Made by a program: the position numbers and the translations under genes | In this document: positions 47,883-56,698 of the stretch, in pieces | Layout: each line of letters starts with the position of its first letter | Numbering within the stretch: position 1 is the first letter of the stretch | Origin: an uncultured Christensenellaceae bacterium | GTDB taxonomy: Bacteria > Bacillota > Clostridia > Christensenellales > Borkfalkiaceae | DNA length: 64,000 nt | Direction: 5' to 3' | Assembly (NCBI GenBank): GCA_910587625.1 | Contig: CAJUMW010000006.1 | Span: 1 to 64,000, forward strand | Notes under the pieces: model-generated | Database searches by the model: none | What the model was told of the DNA's origin: nothing | Seen by the model: only the letters and a program-made list of their open reading frames with translations

Positions 47883-49775
47883 TCACTTTTTAACTATCGC
47901 ATTGAATTTGCAATGCGCAATACACTGTCCGCACTTGATACATTTTGCCGTGTCGATCTCGTGGGCGCTTTTGACCGTGCCGGAAATAGCGTTTGCCGGA
48001 CAGTTGCGCGCGCACAGCGTACAGCCGCGGCACTTGTCGGGCTCTATGTAGTAGTTCAAAAGCGATTTGCAGACGCCTGCAGGACACTTCTTTTCGTAGA
48101 TGTGCGCCGTGTATTCCTCCCCGAAATGCTCCATTGCCGATAGTACGGGATTGGGCGCCGATTGACCGAGCGCGCACAGCGACGAACTTTTCATATGTTC
48201 GGCAATTTCTTTAATCTTAACAAGGTCGTCGGGCTCACCCTTGCCCGAGCATATCTTGTCGAGCGTTTCCAAAAGCCGCTTTGTGCCTATTCTGCAAGGG
48301 GTGCATTTGCCGCAGCTTTCGTCGGCGGTAAACTCCAAATAAAACTTTGCAATGTCCACCATACAGGTGTCCTCGTCCATAACTATAAGACCGCCCGAAC
48401 CCATCATCGAGCCAATTTTGACAAGGTTGTCAAAGTCCATTTCTATATCCATAAATTTTGCCGGAATACAGCCGCCCGACGGACCTCCCGTCTGAGCCGC
48501 TTTAAACGATTTACCCCCGGGTATGCCGCCGCCAATGTCGTATATTATAGTTTTCAAGCTTGTGCCCATAGGCACTTCGACAAGCCCGACGTTCTTAATT
48601 TTTCCGCCCACCGCAAACACCTTTGTACCCTTGCTGCGCTCGGTGCCTATCTCCGAAAACCAATGGAAACCGTTTAGTATTATTGGGGAAATATTTGCCC
48701 AGGTTTCTACGTTATTCAATACCGTAGGCTTTTTAAAAAGTCCGCACTGCGCCGAAAAAGGCGGACGCGGTCTGGGCTCTCCGCGCTTGCCCTCTATACT
48801 CTGCATAAGCGCCGTTTCCTCTCCGCAGACGAACGCGCCGGCGCCCAAGCGCAGGTGTATATCGAAAGAAAATCCGCTGCCCAAAATATTTTTGCCCAAA
48901 AGCCCGTATTCGCGCGCCTGCTTTATAGCTATATTCAACCTTTCTACCGCTATCGGATATTCTGCACGGACATATATATAACCCTCGCTCGCGCCCACCG
49001 CATAGCCGGCTATCGTCATTGCCTCCAATACGCAATGGGGATCTCCTTCGAGCACCGACCTGTCCATAAACGCGCCGGGGTCGCCCTCGTCCGCATTACA
49101 GCAGACATACTTTACATCTCCCTCTGCAATGCGCGTAAATCTCCACTTTCTGCCCGTGGGGAAGCCTGCGCCGCCGCGTCCGCGAAGTCCCGACTTTTCG
49201 ATTTCTTCAATTACGGAGTCGGGCGTCATTTCAAACAGAGCGCGCGAAAGCGCGGCATAATCGCCTGCGCCTATTGCCTCGTCTATATCCTCGGCGGCAA
49301 TAACGCCGCAGTTGCGCAAGGCAACCCGCATTTGGTGCTTGTAAAAGGGTATCTCCGAAAAGGGAATTACGCTTCCGTCCTCGTGCAAGGTTTCGGCGTA
49401 TAAAAGTTCCTTGACTATGCTTCCGCCCTTTACAAGGTGTTTTTCGGCAACCGTCTTTGCGTGTTCGGGCGTCATCTGCGAGTAGAACGCTCCCTCGGGA
49501 TAAACTATCATTATGGGGCCCAGCGCACATAGACCGAAACAGCCCGTCTTTACTATTAAGACGTCGTCTATACCAAGCTCTTTAAAACTTTTTTCAAGCT
49601 GTTCTATAACCTTCAACGAGTGCGAGGAAGTACAGCCCGTTCCGCCGCAGACAAGCACCTGTTTTCTGTAACCCGTGCGCGCAGCCAGCTTTTCCGCCTG
49701 TTCCCTGACAATTCTGCGCACGTTTATGAGTTCCGCCTTGCTTGCGGCTATTTTTTTAAGCTCTTCAACCGTCAT
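47883..49775 (-). CDS. hydB: NADH-binding flavoprotein subunit, HydB of the hydrogenase (NuoF-like)
   Basis: 630-aa subunit that exchanges electrons with NAD(H). An N-terminal thioredoxin-like [2Fe-2S] domain (about 30-120, GGTGCTSSHS and GCFGLCALGP) is followed by the FMN/NADH domain (GRGGAGFPTGRKW, CNADEGDPGAF), an SLBB region, the NuoF-type cluster ESCGKCTPCRIG, and a C-terminal ferredoxin domain with two [4Fe-4S] motifs (CRGCTLCARNCPANAI and CIKCGQCIAHC). The start at 49775 follows GAGGAGG. 10 bp each side to hydC and hydA. Confidence 0.95.
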   Translation of the reverse strand: MTVEELKKIAASKAELINVRRIVREQAEKLAARTGYRKQVLVCGGTGCTSSHSLKVIEQLEKSFKELGIDDVLIVKTGCFGLCALGPIMIVYPEGAFYSQMTPEHAKTVAEKHLVKGGSIVKELLYAETLHEDGSVIPFSEIPFYKHQMRVALRNCGVIAAEDIDEAIGAGDYAALSRALFEMTPDSVIEEIEKSGLRGRGGAGFPTGRKWRFTRIAEGDVKYVCCNADEGDPGAFMDRSVLEGDPHCVLEAMTIAGYAVGASEGYIYVRAEYPIAVERLNIAIKQAREYGLLGKNILGSGFSFDIHLRLGAGAFVCGEETALMQSIEGKRGEPRPRPPFSAQCGLFKKPTVLNNVETWANISPIILNGFHWFSEIGTERSKGTKVFAVGGKIKNVGLVEVPMGTSLKTIIYDIGGGIPGGKSFKAAQTGGPSGGCIPAKFMDIEMDFDNLVKIGSMMGSGGLIVMDEDTCMVDIAKFYLEFTADESCGKCTPCRIGTKRLLETLDKICSGKGEPDDLVKIKEIAEHMKSSSLCALGQSAPNPVLSAMEHFGEEYTAHIYEKKCPAGVCKSLLNYYIEPDKCRGCTLCARNCPANAISGTVKSAHEIDTAKCIKCGQCIAHCKFNAIVKK

Positions 49776-49785
49776 AACTTCCTCC

Positions 49786-50274
49786 TCAATCCTGCATATA
49801 TTTGTCAAGAATGCCCTTGACGTCCTTTTCGGTCAGCTTGCCGTAAACGTCCCCGTCTATTATCATAACGGGTGCAAGTCCGCACGCGCCGACACAGCGG
49901 CAGCTTTCGATAGAAAACTTTTTGTCCGGGGTGCAATCTCCGCAGGATATGCGCAGCTCGCGCTCGACAGCCTGCAAAATTTTGTCGGAACCCTTTACAT
50001 AGCACGCCGTACCGAGACAGATGCTTATTATATGCTTGCCCTTAGGCGTCAAAGAAAACCGCGAGTAAAATGTTGCCACGCCGTAAACTTCGGCAAGCGG
50101 CACGTTCAACTGTTCGGCAATTACCGTCTGCACCTCCGCAGGCAGATATCCGTATATATTTTGCGCCTCGTGCAAGACGGGCATAAGCGCGCCCGCTTCT
50201 CCGCGGTGCGCCTCTATACAGACGAGAAGCTGTTCAAGCTGCTCCTTTGTTCCCTCGAATAAATTTTGAGCCAT
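49786..50274 (-). CDS. hydC: Thioredoxin-like [2Fe-2S] subunit, HydC of the hydrogenase (NuoE-like)
   Basis: 162-aa electron-transfer subunit. An N-terminal helical part (MPVLHEAQNIYGYLP) precedes the [2Fe-2S] domain with the ligand motifs CLGTACYVKGS and CRCVGACGLAP. It is the NuoE homologue of multimeric NAD-linked hydrogenases. First gene of hydC-hydB-hydA, with GGAGG as ribosome site. Confidence 0.94.
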   Translation of the reverse strand: MAQNLFEGTKEQLEQLLVCIEAHRGEAGALMPVLHEAQNIYGYLPAEVQTVIAEQLNVPLAEVYGVATFYSRFSLTPKGKHIISICLGTACYVKGSDKILQAVERELRISCGDCTPDKKFSIESCRCVGACGLAPVMIIDGDVYGKLTEKDVKGILDKYMQD

Positions 50275-50317
50275 TACACATATCCTCCAATCGATAAAAA
50301 AATACTCAATCCCGTTT

Positions 50318-50345
50318 ATTATATCACACGCATTTTATAATTCAA
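50318..50345 (-). promoter_or_regulatory. Extended -10 promoter of hydCBA
   Basis: Minus strand: -35 TTGAAT, 16-bp spacer, TGATATAAT. I did not find a convincing Rex palindrome next to it. Confidence 0.75.
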
Positions 50346-50398
50346 AATATTTTAACTGTGTTTCGACAATTTTTTTATGTAAAAATTTGCAAAAAAAA

Positions 50399-50435
50399 CG
50401 GGCGTTTGCCCCGGACTAAACGGGGTAAACGCCCA
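50399..50435 (-). terminator. Strong terminator of the 50502-51772 operon
   Basis: 14-bp arms of GGGCGTTT and CCCCG type with one mismatch and a 7-nt loop, then T8 on the minus strand. Confidence 0.85.
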
Positions 50436-50501
50436 AAAACTAAGATAAAAGAGAGTGATTAAAATTATTTTAAAATATTATGCGATAAAAAACCTTAATT
50501 T

Positions 50502-50771
50502 TTACTTTTCATCTTTGTCATCCCACTTATCCTCGTCCTCAAAATCCCTGTACGCCCTGTCGAACGCATCCGCGATTATGGAAAAGTAATATATTATAAG
50601 CGTTACGGTCGTAAAAATACCTTGCACTAAAAAATAAAACTGAAAAGATTCTAAATTAATACGCGCATTAAATTTTATTACTGTCATTAAAGAAATAACC
50701 AGAATAGATATTAAGTTTACAGCCAAAAGAATAATGCGTTTTATATTTTTAGGTTTTAACGGTTTTTTCAT
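50502..50771 (-). CDS. Small two-helix membrane protein
   Basis: 89-aa protein with a basic N-terminus, two membrane helices (about 12-32 and 48-68) and an acidic cytosolic tail (FEDEDKWDDKDEK). No family recognised. The ATG at 50771 follows a GGGGGGA ribosome site; upstream in-frame codons overlap the neighbouring gene. It follows the 329-aa gene by 11 bp, so the two probably work together. Confidence 0.7.
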   Translation of the reverse strand: MKKPLKPKNIKRIILLAVNLISILVISLMTVIKFNARINLESFQFYFLVQGIFTTVTLIIYYFSIIADAFDRAYRDFEDEDKWDDKDEK

Positions 50772-50782
50772 AATCCCCCCTA

Positions 50783-51772
50783 TCAATAATCTATGTCCGG
50801 CACGTCTATTTGTATTTGCCAACTGTCAGTAGCTTCGGAAATTTTAAGAGTTGCGGCTAATTCCGGCTCAGAGTTTGATTCAATTGAAAATTCTCCTTTG
50901 AACGAGCCCCAAGTATGAACATAGGTTGTTTTTACCGAGGTGTGCTTATCAAAATTTTTATCAGGTCTTATCATGTTTATGGTTACATAACACTGTTCCA
51001 ACTCAGAGCCTAAATAACCGGATTTTTCTCTGAATTTCCACAAATAACCGCTGTAAGAGTCCGATTCGCAACGTGCGGCGTCTAATTTTTGGCCATTATA
51101 ATAGTTTCCTGCCATATCAAACACCACTCTACCTTCCAGCTCGCCACCGCCCCAAGTAATCGAAAGGCAATCGTCTTTATCCTCTTCGGCAGAGGTATCG
51201 GTTTCCCAAGCCCAAACTAATTTTTGCTCCCACATTGCTTTGGATTTTACTAAATACAGCCTTGTATAGGGAACATAACTTACCCGAGTATATAATGTAA
51301 GCTTATAATGGGATGTTGTTTCTTCACCCTTTAACTCCGTAGCGCTGGTATCAACTATTCCGTCGTCACTTTGTAACATAGCGCATTGGCTTTCCAACTC
51401 GTCTATTTCGCATTTTTTCATACGGCGGCTGTCAGTGATAATGCCGCCGGTCTTTGTTTCTTCAACCCAAACGTTTTTTGTTGCGGCATATACAAATTCC
51501 ATACCGTCATCGGCATCAGCCGAAGCGGTAAGTCTTGCCGAGCGCGAAGAGGAAGCGGCGTTCTGCCCTTGGTTCAAATAGGCGGCTTCGGTCAAATAAT
51601 AAGTAGTTTCGGAATAGTATTCTTTGTCGTCGCAAACAGTATATGTATCCAAGGCATTTTGCGGCTTCGTTCCGAAAAACGCCCCGACGACAGTCCACAG
51701 CAATAAAAGAGAAAGCACCGTAGCGCATAAAGCAACCGCTGTTTTTTCATACTTTCTATTTTTGGATTTCAT
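50783..51772 (-). CDS. Secreted or membrane-anchored hypothetical protein, 329 aa
   Basis: 329-aa protein with an N-terminal hydrophobic anchor or signal (about 11-33) and a large polar extracytoplasmic part rich in Tyr, Trp, Ser and Thr. The C-terminal ~100 residues look like an immunoglobulin- or jelly-roll-like beta domain (SVKTTYVHTWGSFKGEFSIE). No lipobox (AVALC is too early in the helix). Unknown family. First gene of a two-gene operon, divergent from the membrane-tethered Xre regulator at 51992, a likely local regulator. Confidence 0.7.
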   Translation of the reverse strand: MKSKNRKYEKTAVALCATVLSLLLLWTVVGAFFGTKPQNALDTYTVCDDKEYYSETTYYLTEAAYLNQGQNAASSSRSARLTASADADDGMEFVYAATKNVWVEETKTGGIITDSRRMKKCEIDELESQCAMLQSDDGIVDTSATELKGEETTSHYKLTLYTRVSYVPYTRLYLVKSKAMWEQKLVWAWETDTSAEEDKDDCLSITWGGGELEGRVVFDMAGNYYNGQKLDAARCESDSYSGYLWKFREKSGYLGSELEQCYVTINMIRPDKNFDKHTSVKTTYVHTWGSFKGEFSIESNSEPELAATLKISEATDSWQIQIDVPDIDY

Positions 51773-51816
51773 AAAATATTCCTCACCGAAAATTTAAGGG
51801 CTGTTACCGTAGTTTC

Positions 51817-51845
51817 AATTTAACATTAAATCGACTTAAAGTCAA
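51817..51845 (-). promoter_or_regulatory. Promoter of the 329-aa/89-aa membrane operon
   Basis: Minus strand: -35 TTGACT, 17-bp spacer, -10 TAAATT; a GAGG ribosome site precedes the start. Confidence 0.6.
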
Positions 51846-51924
51846 TAGTACCCCTCAAAAAAGCCGTCCCGTTTTTGTCCCGTTCTGTTTTTTATAAAAG
51901 TTTTTAAAATTTTTTACATATTTA

Positions 51925-51953
51925 TTGAAAAAGACAGGTTGCCGTGGTATAAT
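51925..51953 (+). promoter_or_regulatory. Promoter of the membrane-tethered Xre gene
   Basis: -35 TTGAAA, 17-bp spacer, -10 TATAAT. Confidence 0.75.
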
Positions 51954-51991
51954 ATTTACAGTTTCACTTAACTTTGTAAAAGGCAGGTACT

Positions 51992-52336
51992 ATGCAAAAA
52001 ATAGACGGTCAGGTATTGAGAGATTTACGCGAAGAAAGGGGTTATTCCCTGCGCGAGTGTGCGGAAAAGCTATATATCTCGAAGTCTTCGATACAGCGTT
52101 GGGAAACTTCGGTTTTACCTGACGACGAAAAAACGCTTTTACAAATTGCCGAAATTTTCGACATAACCGTAGAAGATTTATACTCCCTTTCAACGACGAA
52201 ACACAAAAAAGAAAGACGGTATAAAAAACGCAGAATGAAAGTAGAACAGTACGTTCAGGCACAGTACGGCTTGAAATGGCTGTTATTATGTATGTTTATC
52301 CCTCTTGCAGTTTTGATTATAGTAAGATTTATATAA
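51992..52336 (+). CDS. Xre regulator with C-terminal membrane helix
   Basis: 114-aa protein: N-terminal Xre helix-turn-helix (about 6-65, with SLRECAEKLYISKSSIQRWE), a basic linker (HKKERRYKKRRMK), and a C-terminal hydrophobic helix (about 94-113, WLLLCMFIPLAVLIIVRF). The DNA-binding domain would be held at the membrane. Such proteins are found in Clostridia, but their signals are poorly known. Divergent from the membrane operon at 50502-51772 and next to a two-component system. Confidence 0.82.
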   Translation: MQKIDGQVLRDLREERGYSLRECAEKLYISKSSIQRWETSVLPDDEKTLLQIAEIFDITVEDLYSLSTTKHKKERRYKKRRMKVEQYVQAQYGLKWLLLCMFIPLAVLIIVRFI

Positions 52337-52366
52337 AAAAGACGTTCGTCCTCGAACGTCTTTTTT
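52335..52366. terminator. Bidirectional terminator
   Basis: GACGTTCG-TCCT-CGAACGTC flanked by A6 and T7; shared by the Xre gene and the histidine kinase gene. Confidence 0.9.
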
Positions 52367-53388
52367 TATAGAGGCAAAGTAACCGTAAATTCACAGCCCT
52401 CTCCCTTTTTGCTTTTACAGGTTATGCTTCCGTTCGCAAGCGTGCAAATGCGCTTACAGATTGTAAGTCCCAGCCCGTTGCCGGCAACGCCCTTTGCAGA
52501 AGGCGTACGGTAATACTTATCGAAAATTTTACCGCACTCCTCCTCGCTCAACCCCACGCCGAAATCTTTTACGGTAATTTTGGCAAAGCCGTTTTGCTCC
52601 TTTAAACCTATCTCTATCTTTCCGCCCTCCGCGCTGAACTTTATTGCGTTAGATAAAAGATTTGTCCAAACTCCGCGCAGTAAGTCCCTGTCCCCTAATA
52701 CCGTTACGGGGGAAAGATTAAGCTCGATTTCTATATTTTTCTTTGTCCAATCGCGTTCGGATAAAATTACGCAGTCGCGTATTTGCTCGTCCAGCCTGAA
52801 AATTACGCTTTCTCCCATAAACTCCATTTGCTCTAACTTCGAAAGCGTCAATACGCCGTCGGCAAGCTTTCTAAGCCGCTCCGCTTCGTCGGCTATTATT
52901 TTTAAATATTTTTTACTCTCTTCCTCGCTGAGTCCGCCCTCCGACAGCAGCGTCGCAAAGCCCTCTATCGAGCAGAGCGGAGTTTTAAACTCGTGCGAAA
53001 GGGAATGCACGAACTCTTCCCTCGAAGATTTTGCCGCGCCGAGTTCCTTTGTCATTTTATTAAAGTTGCCGTAAACCGTGCCGAAGTTGCCTGCGCCCCT
53101 GTCGGGAAGCCTTACGCCGTAATCACCGTTGGCAACGCTGTTCAGGCTTTCGACAAGCAAATTCGCACGCCTGTTGAAATTTATCGTAAGAACTATAAAC
53201 AATACCACGACGCCAAGCGCGATTGCGGGAATAACTATAAGCGTATATGAATAAGCCGCAAGCTCGGTGTCCGCCAAAGCATTGTTTAAAACGGCAATTA
53301 TAATTTCGCTGACAGTCAAAAGTATGATAAAAAGCAGTACGGAAAACCCGATAATTTTTGCCGTCGTGGATAATTTTTTGCGTTTCAT
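52366..53388 (-). CDS. Sensor histidine kinase with very short extracytoplasmic loop
   Basis: 340-aa two-component kinase. Two membrane helices (about 11-34 and 48-70) enclose only about 13 residues, then a HAMP region, HisKA with SHEFKTPLCSIEGF (His132), and the HATPase domain with NLLSNAIKFS, DFGVGL and GNGLGLTICKRI. The short loop resembles intramembrane-sensing kinases, which often detect cell-envelope stress; the signal here is unknown. Its start overlaps the response regulator stop by four bases (ATGA). Confidence 0.93.
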   Translation of the reverse strand: MKRKKLSTTAKIIGFSVLLFIILLTVSEIIIAVLNNALADTELAAYSYTLIVIPAIALGVVVLFIVLTINFNRRANLLVESLNSVANGDYGVRLPDRGAGNFGTVYGNFNKMTKELGAAKSSREEFVHSLSHEFKTPLCSIEGFATLLSEGGLSEEESKKYLKIIADEAERLRKLADGVLTLSKLEQMEFMGESVIFRLDEQIRDCVILSERDWTKKNIEIELNLSPVTVLGDRDLLRGVWTNLLSNAIKFSAEGGKIEIGLKEQNGFAKITVKDFGVGLSEEECGKIFDKYYRTPSAKGVAGNGLGLTICKRICTLANGSITCKSKKGEGCEFTVTLPL

Positions 53389-54056
53389 TTATTTATTACC
53401 GCCTTATAACCCATACCGCGTATGGTAATTATTTCAAATTCCTTTACACCCTCGAACTTGTTTCTTAGCCTGTTTATGTGCGTGCGCACCGTCGTTTCTC
53501 CGCTTTCCGACTCGAAACCCCAAACCTTGTCGAGTATCTGCTCGTAAGTAAAAATTTTTTCGGGATAGGATAAAAGCAGATACAAAAGCTGAAATTCCTT
53601 TGTCGGCAGCTCTTCGGCTCTATCATCAAAAGTTACCGTAAAGCTGTTTTTATCGACGGTTACGCCGCCTATTATTATTTTGCCCTCGTTGGCTATTTTA
53701 TATCTGCGGAGTATCGCGTCTATGCGCCAAATAAGTTCTTCGAAATTGACGGGCTTTGTTATATAATCGTCGCAGCCGACCATAAAGCCCTGCCCCTTGT
53801 CGGTCAAGGTATCCTTTGCGGTCAGCATAATTACGGGGGTGGTGTCCCCTCGCGCCCTCAGCGTTTCCACCATCTCGTAACCGTCCATTTTGGGCATCAT
53901 TATATCGGTAACTATAAGGTCGACGCCGCCCTGCTCGATAAGCTCAAGCGCCTGCGCACCGTTTGCCGCCGTGATAACCGTATATCTGCTTTTTAAGCGG
54001 ATTTCGAGAAGCAACCTTATATTTGCCTCGTCCTCCGCAATTAAAATTTTTGCCAT
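53385..54056 (-). CDS. OmpR-family response regulator
   Basis: 223-aa regulator with receiver domain (acidic pair E8-D9, phospho-acceptor Asp51 in VTDIMMPKMDG, Lys in MLTAKD) and a C-terminal winged-helix domain (about 130-223) with ELPTKEFQLLYLLL and VRTHINRLRNKFE. It pairs with the overlapping kinase gene. Targets are unknown; the adjacent membrane operon or glycosyltransferase are candidates by position only. Confidence 0.95.
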   Translation of the reverse strand: MAKILIAEDEANIRLLLEIRLKSRYTVITAANGAQALELIEQGGVDLIVTDIMMPKMDGYEMVETLRARGDTTPVIMLTAKDTLTDKGQGFMVGCDDYITKPVNFEELIWRIDAILRRYKIANEGKIIIGGVTVDKNSFTVTFDDRAEELPTKEFQLLYLLLSYPEKIFTYEQILDKVWGFESESGETTVRTHINRLRNKFEGVKEFEIITIRGMGYKAVINK

Positions 54057-54119
54057 ATTTCTACCTTTTTCGATAAAATTTTATCAATAAATACTCGCAA
54101 AATTTATATTCAATTTATA

Positions 54120-54148
54120 TTGACAGCGTAAAATCTGTACTGTAAAAC
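54120..54148 (+). promoter_or_regulatory. Promoter of the glycosyltransferase gene
   Basis: -35 TTGACA, 17-bp spacer, -10 TAAAAC, 20 bases before the ATG. Only a weak TAGG ribosome site is present. Confidence 0.6.
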
Positions 54149-54168
54149 AAAAATTTTAGGTTAGTATA

Positions 54169-55329
54169 ATGAAAATTGTCATCGTTATAGATTTAATAGA
54201 CTTACGCACAAACGGGTCGGTTATGACTGCGCTGCGCTTTGCCGACGGACTCAAAGCCCGCGGTCACGAAGTAAAAATCGTGGCTATCGGCTCGGAGGAT
54301 TGCCCTTTGGAAGAGAGATATTTGCCCGTAGTTACGCCCGTTTCCGCAAAAAATCAAATTAAATTCGGAAAATTCGATAAAGAAAAAATCAAAAAGACTT
54401 TCGAGGGCGCGGATATAGTGCACTGTATATTCCCGTTTATGCTCGAAAAGAAGTGTAAATTTCTTGCCGACGAAATGGGCATTCCCGTTACCACCGCGTT
54501 CCACGTTCAGCCCGAAAACTTTTCGTACAATATGGGGCTTGGACAGAGCACGTTTATAAGCAACATCATTTACGCGTTTTTCCGCAGCAAGTACTATAAG
54601 CATTTTACGCGCATACACTGCCCCTCGGCTTGCATCGCGCGTCAGCTGGAAAAGCATAACTATAAGGGAGAAATTTACGTTATTTCAAACGGCTACGACA
54701 AGGATTTTGTTCCGCCCGCAGTCAAACGCCAAAACGATAAATTCGAAATAGTTATGGTGGGAAGGCTTGCGCCCGAAAAAAATCAAAAGGTGTTGATTTC
54801 CGCAATAGGCATGTGCCGCTACCGTGACAAAATACGCCTTACCCTGCTCGGCAACGGGCCCAAAAAGAAAAAACTGCAAAAACAAGCCGAAAAACTTAAC
54901 GTGAATTTGGCATTCGATTTTATGAACAAGCAACAGCTCATAGAAAAATTGCAGCAAAGCGACCTGTACGTTCATTCCTCTAAGTGCGAAACAGAGGCAA
55001 TTGCCTGCCTTGAAGCCATTGCCTGCGGACTTGTGCCCGTTGTGGCGGACAGTCCGCTTTCGGCAACGCCGCAATTTACGCTCGATAAAAGGTCGCTGTT
55101 TAAAAACGACAACGCCGTTTCGCTTGCGCAACAAATCGAGTATTGGTACGAACACCCCGAAGAGCGAGAAAAAATGGGTAAGCTTTACGCACAGTCGGCT
55201 AAAAAATACAGCCTTGACAACTCGGTTTTGCTTGCCGAAAGAATGTTTGCCGACCAGATTGCCGACAGCAAGAGCGCGCCTTCATATACAGAAGTCCCCA
55301 AAAAAGCCAAGGCAACAAACAAAATTTAA
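54169..55329 (+). CDS. Glycosyltransferase family 4, glycolipid type
   Basis: 386-aa GT-B-fold enzyme. The C-terminal nucleotide-sugar domain shows MVGRLAPEKNQKVLISAI (about 202-220), LLGNGPKKKKL and the acidic motif in CETEAIACLEAIACGLVPVV (about 273-292). The N-terminal part, with VHCIFPFMLEKK and TAFHVQPEN, resembles diacylglycerol glucosyltransferases and related lipid glycosyltransferases. Acceptor not certain. Monocistronic, convergent with niaR (3 bp apart). Confidence 0.85.
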   Translation: MKIVIVIDLIDLRTNGSVMTALRFADGLKARGHEVKIVAIGSEDCPLEERYLPVVTPVSAKNQIKFGKFDKEKIKKTFEGADIVHCIFPFMLEKKCKFLADEMGIPVTTAFHVQPENFSYNMGLGQSTFISNIIYAFFRSKYYKHFTRIHCPSACIARQLEKHNYKGEIYVISNGYDKDFVPPAVKRQNDKFEIVMVGRLAPEKNQKVLISAIGMCRYRDKIRLTLLGNGPKKKKLQKQAEKLNVNLAFDFMNKQQLIEKLQQSDLYVHSSKCETEAIACLEAIACGLVPVVADSPLSATPQFTLDKRSLFKNDNAVSLAQQIEYWYEHPEEREKMGKLYAQSAKKYSLDNSVLLAERMFADQIADSKSAPSYTEVPKKAKATNKI

Positions 55330-55332
55330 AGT

Positions 55333-55842
55333 TTAAATCTCTATCAGGAAGCCCTTTTGACGAAGGGCTTCTTCTATTTTGTCGAGTGTTTGCTCGCTGT
55401 CGGCGGAAACGTTGTGGTAGTGATAGCCGTCGGTAACGCTCATAAGCGGCTTGGATGCGCCCGACACGAGCGAGCGGTAAAGCTCTTCGACGTGCATACG
55501 GCTGTGCAAATCGAGCCTTGCGGAAATTCTGCCGTACACCCTGTGGTTTACAAATATGTCCTCTATCCTTCCGCCGAGGCCAATTACAAGAGCGCCCTCG
55601 TCCACAAGCTGCTCGAAGCTGTGCCGGCATTTGAACACGCGCGTTGCCTGAACCTTGACGTTTAAAACATAGCCGCGGTTTGTAGAGGTTATGTCGAACC
55701 CGTTTGCGCGCAGAATTGCAATATCTTGCACTATTACCTGGCGCGAGATATTAAATTTGTCCTTAAAGACGTTTGCCGGAATGGGCGAGTCCGCATTGAC
55801 GAGCAAACTCAATATTTCGTTGCGCCTGTTTTCAGCTTTCAT
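55333..55842 (-). CDS. niaR: NiaR-type niacin-responsive transcriptional repressor
   Basis: 169-aa repressor with an N-terminal winged helix (SPIPANVFKDKFNISRQVIV, residues about 15-34) and a C-terminal 3H domain, whose histidines are seen in KCRHSF, LHSRMHVEEL and YHYHNVSADS. In Firmicutes NiaR represses NAD synthesis and niacin uptake genes when nicotinic acid is present. Third gene of nadB-nadC-niaR, one base after nadC; a likely operator lies upstream of nadB. Confidence 0.9.
   Translation of the reverse strand: MKAENRRNEILSLLVNADSPIPANVFKDKFNISRQVIVQDIAILRANGFDITSTNRGYVLNVKVQATRVFKCRHSFEQLVDEGALVIGLGGRIEDIFVNHRVYGRISARLDLHSRMHVEELYRSLVSGASKPLMSVTDGYHYHNVSADSEQTLDKIEEALRQKGFLIEI
55348..55371 (+). 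terminator. Terminator-like hairpin inside the 3' end of niaR
   Basis: GAAGCCCTT pairs with AAGGGCTTC (6-nt loop), then CTTCTATTTT on the plus strand. It could end the glycosyltransferase transcript while lying in niaR coding sequence. Confidence 0.5.
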
Positions 55843-55843
55843 A

Positions 55844-56698
55844 TTACACCAAAGGTTTAAGATTTTTAAGCGATAAATCGAGTATGGGCGCAGAGTGAGT
55901 CAGCGCGCCGCTCGAAACAAAATCGACGCCCGTTGATAAAATATTTTTAATATTCTCGCGCGTGACGTTGCCGCTGCACTCGGTAAGCGCGCGCCCGTCA
56001 ATCATTTCGACGGCTTTTTTCATATCTTCGACGGACATATTGTCAAGCATTATAATGTCCGCGCCGGCAGCCAACGCCTCGCGGCACTGTTCGAGCGTTT
56101 CCACTTCGACCTCGATTTTTCTTACAAACGACGCATAGCTTTTAGCCGCGTTTACAGCTTGTGTTATTCCCCCTGCCGCGCCGATGTGGTTGTCCTTTAA
56201 AAGTATTCCGTCCGAAAGGTTGTATCTGTGGTTGTTTCCGCCGCCCGTCTTTACCGCGTATTTTTCAAAGATGCGCATGTTGGGCGTAGTCTTGCGCGTG
56301 TCCAAAAGCTTTGTCTTGCCGCCCTGCAACAGCTTGACCGTTTCCGCGGTGTAAGAAGCTATGCCGCTCATTCTCTGCAAATAGTTCAAAGCAGTCCTTT
56401 CCCCCTGCAAAATTACGCGTATATCCCCCGTTACCCTGCCAATATGTTGGAATTTCGACACTTTGTCACCGTCTTTCACGCTGAACTCGACGCAGGTGTT
56501 TACATCCAGAATTTTAAAAACTCTTTCAAACACTTCAAGTCCGCAAATTACGCCGTCCTGCTTGCAGATAAGCTCTGCCGTGCCCTGTTTGCAATCGGGC
56601 ATTACCGCGTTTGTGCTTATGTCCTCGTTGGAGATATCCTCCCTCAAAGCCATTTTAATAAGTTCGTCCGCATTGATTTTAAAAGCCACGCTATCCAT
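55844..56698 (-). CDS. nadC: Nicotinate-nucleotide pyrophosphorylase (quinolinate phosphoribosyltransferase)
   Basis: Converts quinolinate and PRPP to nicotinate mononucleotide. The 284-aa protein has GERTALNYLQRMSGIA (about 99-114), DTRKTTPNMR (about 132-141), GGGNNHRYNLSDGILLKDNH and DIIMLDNMS, all characteristic. It overlaps nadB by eight bases and precedes niaR. Confidence 0.96.
   Translation of the reverse strand: MDSVAFKINADELIKMALREDISNEDISTNAVMPDCKQGTAELICKQDGVICGLEVFERVFKILDVNTCVEFSVKDGDKVSKFQHIGRVTGDIRVILQGERTALNYLQRMSGIASYTAETVKLLQGGKTKLLDTRKTTPNMRIFEKYAVKTGGGNNHRYNLSDGILLKDNHIGAAGGITQAVNAAKSYASFVRKIEVEVETLEQCREALAAGADIIMLDNMSVEDMKKAVEMIDGRALTECSGNVTRENIKNILSTGVDFVSSGALTHSAPILDLSLKNLKPLV

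Noticed and set aside
50275..50398. Rex operator in front of hydCBA
   Set aside because: I looked for a TTGTGAA/TTCACAA or TTGTTAA/TTAACAA pair and found only fragments.
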